DNA of 64,000 nt, from NCBI GenBank assembly GCA_030432655.1, contig JAUILA010000004.1, positions 124,001-188,000 of the forward strand, in the 5' to 3' direction. The position numbers and the translations under genes are program-made. The DNA is from Bacteroidia bacterium (lineage in GTDB: Bacteria; Bacteroidota; Bacteroidia; Cytophagales; Cyclobacteriaceae). The first letter of the stretch is position 1; each line of letters begins with the position of its first letter. Below are positions 62,154 to 64,000 of this stretch, in pieces. Under the pieces are notes generated by a model. It searched no databases, was not told the origin of the DNA, and was given only the letters and a program-made list of their open reading frames with translations.

Positions 62154-62486
62154 ATGGAAGAATCATTTGTTAACATAGCCATCTGGGTAGCGATCATCCT
62201 GGTAGTGGTGGCAGCTGTTGCTGCGATCGTTCTGCCATTGATCAATTCTTTCAGTCACCCTAAGAATCTGGTGAAGGGAGGAATCGGCGTGGCGTTCATT
62301 CTGGTCATTTTCCTGATCGGATGGGCAATTGCCGGGGATGAAGTTACTTCAGGATATATCACGCGCGGCATTGCTGACGCGGGAAGTTCAAAGCTGGTGG
62401 GAGGAGCACTTACCGCCATGTACATTCTGTTTATTCTTGCTGTAGTAGGAATAGTATTTACTGAAGTCAAAAAAGTTTTTAGATAA
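62154..62486 (+). CDS. Small membrane protein of the Bacteroidota TonB-energiser cluster
   Basis: A 110-residue protein with three hydrophobic helices (about 6-28, 45-62 and 88-105). It begins M-E-E-S-F-V-N-I-A-I-W-V-A-I-I-L and ends in a short basic tail (K-K-V-F-R). A protein of this size is usually found between exbB and exbD in this phylum, but its function is unknown. It stops one base into the exbD start (TAATGG). Confidence 0.8.
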   Translation: MEESFVNIAIWVAIILVVVAAVAAIVLPLINSFSHPKNLVKGGIGVAFILVIFLIGWAIAGDEVTSGYITRGIADAGSSKLVGGALTAMYILFILAVVGIVFTEVKKVFR

Positions 62487-63082
62487 TGGCCAGAAACAAG
62501 AACAGAGAAGATCCGCAGATCAATTCGAGCTCGATGGCAGACATCGCGTTCCTGCTGTTGATCTTCTTCCTTGTGACGACAACCATTGCCAACGACCGCG
62601 GTCTGTTTATTCCATTACCTCCGGATCCGGATCAAATGGAAGATATTGATATCAAGATTCCTGAAAGGAACTTATTCAAAATCCAGATCAACTCAGCGGA
62701 TAAATTGCTGGTAGAAGGTGAGCCGTTACAAGATGTGAATGAGATTCGTCCGATGATCAAGGAATTCGTGCTGAACAATGGCAGGGACCCCGAATCATCT
62801 GACAGTCCGGAAAAAGCAATCGTATCGTTGAAAACTGACCGGGGTACGACTCAGCAGAAATTCATCCAGGTACTTGATGAAATTCAGGGTGCCTATTATG
62901 ACATGTACGCAGATCGTGCCGGTGTAACTAATAAACGCTGGCGGGAACTGGTGGATGATCTGAAAGATCCGGAAAATAAACGATTGTATGATATCGGCAG
63001 GGGTGTTGGTGAAGGAGAAGATGGTAAAGTGGCTTTTCCCATGCAGATATCCATTGCAGAACCTACTAAAATTGGAGGCTAA
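62486..63082 (+). CDS. exbD: ExbD/TolR-type biopolymer transport protein (first copy)
   Basis: A 198-residue protein with one N-terminal helix, S-S-M-A-D-I-A-F-L-L-L-I-F-F-L-V near 12-27, holding the proton-conducting Asp, and a periplasmic domain (about 40-198) that is longer than in E. coli ExbD. It works with ExbB in the proton-driven motor for TonB. It is followed after two bases by a second ExbD gene. Confidence 0.92.
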   Translation: MARNKNREDPQINSSSMADIAFLLLIFFLVTTTIANDRGLFIPLPPDPDQMEDIDIKIPERNLFKIQINSADKLLVEGEPLQDVNEIRPMIKEFVLNNGRDPESSDSPEKAIVSLKTDRGTTQQKFIQVLDEIQGAYYDMYADRAGVTNKRWRELVDDLKDPENKRLYDIGRGVGEGEDGKVAFPMQISIAEPTKIGG

Positions 63083-63084
63083 TA

Positions 63085-63546
63085 ATGTCTAAGTTTAAGA
63101 AAAAAGCGAATACCAAGCAGGAAATACCTACTTCTGCACTTCCTGATATTATTTTCATGCTTCTGTTTTTCTTTATGGTAACGACCGTACTCCGGGAAGT
63201 AACCATAAACGTGAAACAGCGGATACCTGAAGCATCCCAGTTGCGTAAACTGGAGCGGAAGTCGCTGGTAAGTTACCTGTACGTTGGTGAGCCTAAAAAG
63301 ACGGATCAGTGGGGTTCTGAACCCAGGATCCAGGCAAACGACGTTTTCATTGAACCAAGTGATATCGTTCTGTGGGTTACACAGGAGAAAGATAAGCTTG
63401 ATGAAGTGGAACGGGATCAGCTGACCATTGCCATGAAGGTGGATGAGGACGTGAAGCGTGGTCTGATCTCGGATATTGAGCTTCAGCTGCGGAAAGCGAA
63501 TGCACGTAAACTGTTGTATACTACTCTTCAGGAAGTGGAGGAGTAA
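63085..63546 (+). CDS. exbD: ExbD/TolR-type biopolymer transport protein (second copy)
   Basis: A 153-residue ExbD. The single helix T-S-A-L-P-D-I-I-F-M-L-L-F-F-F-M-V-T near 15-32 again has the essential Asp, and a shorter periplasmic domain follows. Paired ExbD proteins in this phylum may form a heterodimer around the ExbB pentamer; that is inference. The cluster ends with a strong terminator. Confidence 0.92.
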   Translation: MSKFKKKANTKQEIPTSALPDIIFMLLFFFMVTTVLREVTINVKQRIPEASQLRKLERKSLVSYLYVGEPKKTDQWGSEPRIQANDVFIEPSDIVLWVTQEKDKLDEVERDQLTIAMKVDEDVKRGLISDIELQLRKANARKLLYTTLQEVEE

Positions 63547-63570
63547 CATATAGATAATGCAAAATGAAGA

Positions 63571-63603
63571 GGGTTTCTGAAACTTCCAGAAACCCTTTTT
63601 TTA
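63571..63603 (+). terminator. Terminator of the exbB-exbD cluster
   Basis: GGGTTTCTG (63571-63579) pairs with CAGAAACCC (63587-63595), followed by eight T (63596-63603). It lies 25 bases after the exbD stop. Confidence 0.93.
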
Positions 63604-63607
63604 TCCC

Positions 63608-64000
63608 ATGAAGCTTAATGATCCCCGTACAATCCGTGGCTGGTGTATGTATGACTGGGCGAATTCTGTTTATTCACTCGTTATAACATCGGCAATATTT
63701 CCGGTTTATTACCAGGCGGTCACAGCTTCAGAACAATCCGATAAGGTCCTTTTTTTTGGATTGGAAGTGGTAAATACGGTCCTCTATTCTTACGCCCTTT
63801 CATTTTCCTTCCTGGTAGTAGCAGCTATCCTTCCGTTACTCTCCGGCATGGCCGATTATTCAGGGAGCAAGAAGAGCTTCATGAAGGTATTTGTTTTCAT
63901 AGGATCGTTTTCATGTATAGGGTTGTTCTTTTTTACCGGAGAAAATGTGGAGTGGGCCATTATTTGTTCAATTCTTGCCTCGATCGGATATTCCGGCAGC
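63608..64000 (+). CDS. UMF1 family MFS transporter, N-terminal part (runs off the window)
   Basis: An ATG at 63608 opens a frame that continues past the window end (131 codons visible, no stop). It reads M-K-L-N-D-P-R-T-I-R-G-W-C-M-Y-D-W-A-N-S-V-Y-S; the Y-D-W-A-N-S motif is diagnostic of the UMF1 branch of major facilitator transporters, and at least three membrane helices follow. Substrate unknown. It starts five bases after the T-run of the preceding terminator, so its promoter must overlap that terminator or the coding start may be read-through. Confidence 0.85.
   Translation, partial: MKLNDPRTIRGWCMYDWANSVYSLVITSAIFPVYYQAVTASEQSDKVLFFGLEVVNTVLYSYALSFSFLVVAAILPLLSGMADYSGSKKSFMKVFVFIGSFSCIGLFFFTGENVEWAIICSILASIGYSGS

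Overview
The window looks like chromosomal DNA of a free-living member of the Bacteroidota, most likely Cytophagales-like. The signs are DUF4249 lipoproteins next to TonB-dependent receptors, an ExbB/ExbD/ExbD cluster with the family-typical extra membrane protein, an arginine pathway built around an N-acyl-ornithine carbamoyltransferase, a CreD homologue, a sulfite reductase with a C-terminal HEPN domain, few Shine-Dalgarno sequences, and promoter -7 elements of the TAnnTTTG type. I see no phage, insertion sequence, CRISPR array or rRNA.

Layout. 1-2.6 kb: the end of one DUF4249 gene, a complete paralogue and an App1-like phosphatase. 2.6-10 kb, mostly minus strand: a small DHp-like protein, an FAD/NAD(P) protein, a DUF2383 protein, an M20 peptidase, tRNA-Leu(CAA), an Fpg/Nei glycosylase, an aquaporin, an ABM monooxygenase and a SAM hydrolase. 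10.0-10.4 kb: a highly structured divergent intergenic region. 10.4-16.4 kb, plus strand: phoH, a GNAT gene, an in-frame comEC/enoyl-CoA hydratase fusion, recQ. 16.4-22 kb: a GT2 glycosyltransferase, a DnaA-box cluster, a GmhB-like phosphatase, an RRM protein, trmN and fhs-fdhD-DUF7009. 22-27.5 kb, minus: sulfur assimilation (sulfite reductase, uroporphyrinogen-III methyltransferase, siroheme synthase; ferredoxin and metZ behind a SAM-I riboswitch). 27.7-32.5 kb: a small lipoprotein, creD, a YdeP/FdhF-type molybdoenzyme and a TPR protein. 32.5-41.5 kb, minus: a nine-gene arginine operon with a structured leader. 41.5-47.9 kb: alkB/TonB receptor/DUF4249 operon, a DUF6503 lipoprotein, a TetR regulator and a membrane protein. 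48-59 kb: surface-glycan genes with ruvC embedded. 59-64 kb: tatD, ansA, tRNA-Ser(GGA), the TonB energiser cluster and the start of a UMF1 transporter.

Genes that work together. Siroheme synthesis feeds the sulfite reductase; its sulfide can be used by metZ, which with the ferredoxin sits behind the SAM riboswitch. fhs, fdhD and the distant molybdoenzyme share a formate theme. The arginine operon covers all steps except carbamoyl phosphate synthesis, with a GNAT protein as the best candidate for the first acylation. alkB is translationally coupled to a TonB receptor and a surface lipoprotein, suggesting an alkane or lipid uptake-and-oxidation unit; a 14-bp motif is shared between its promoter region and that of the nearby TetR gene.

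The most rewarding items for follow-up are the alkB-TonB receptor unit with its shared operator-like motif, the structured SAM hydrolase/phoH intergenic region, the attenuator-like leader of the sulfite reductase operon, the arginine operon leader and its carbamoyltransferase specificity residue, and the comEC/hydratase fusion.
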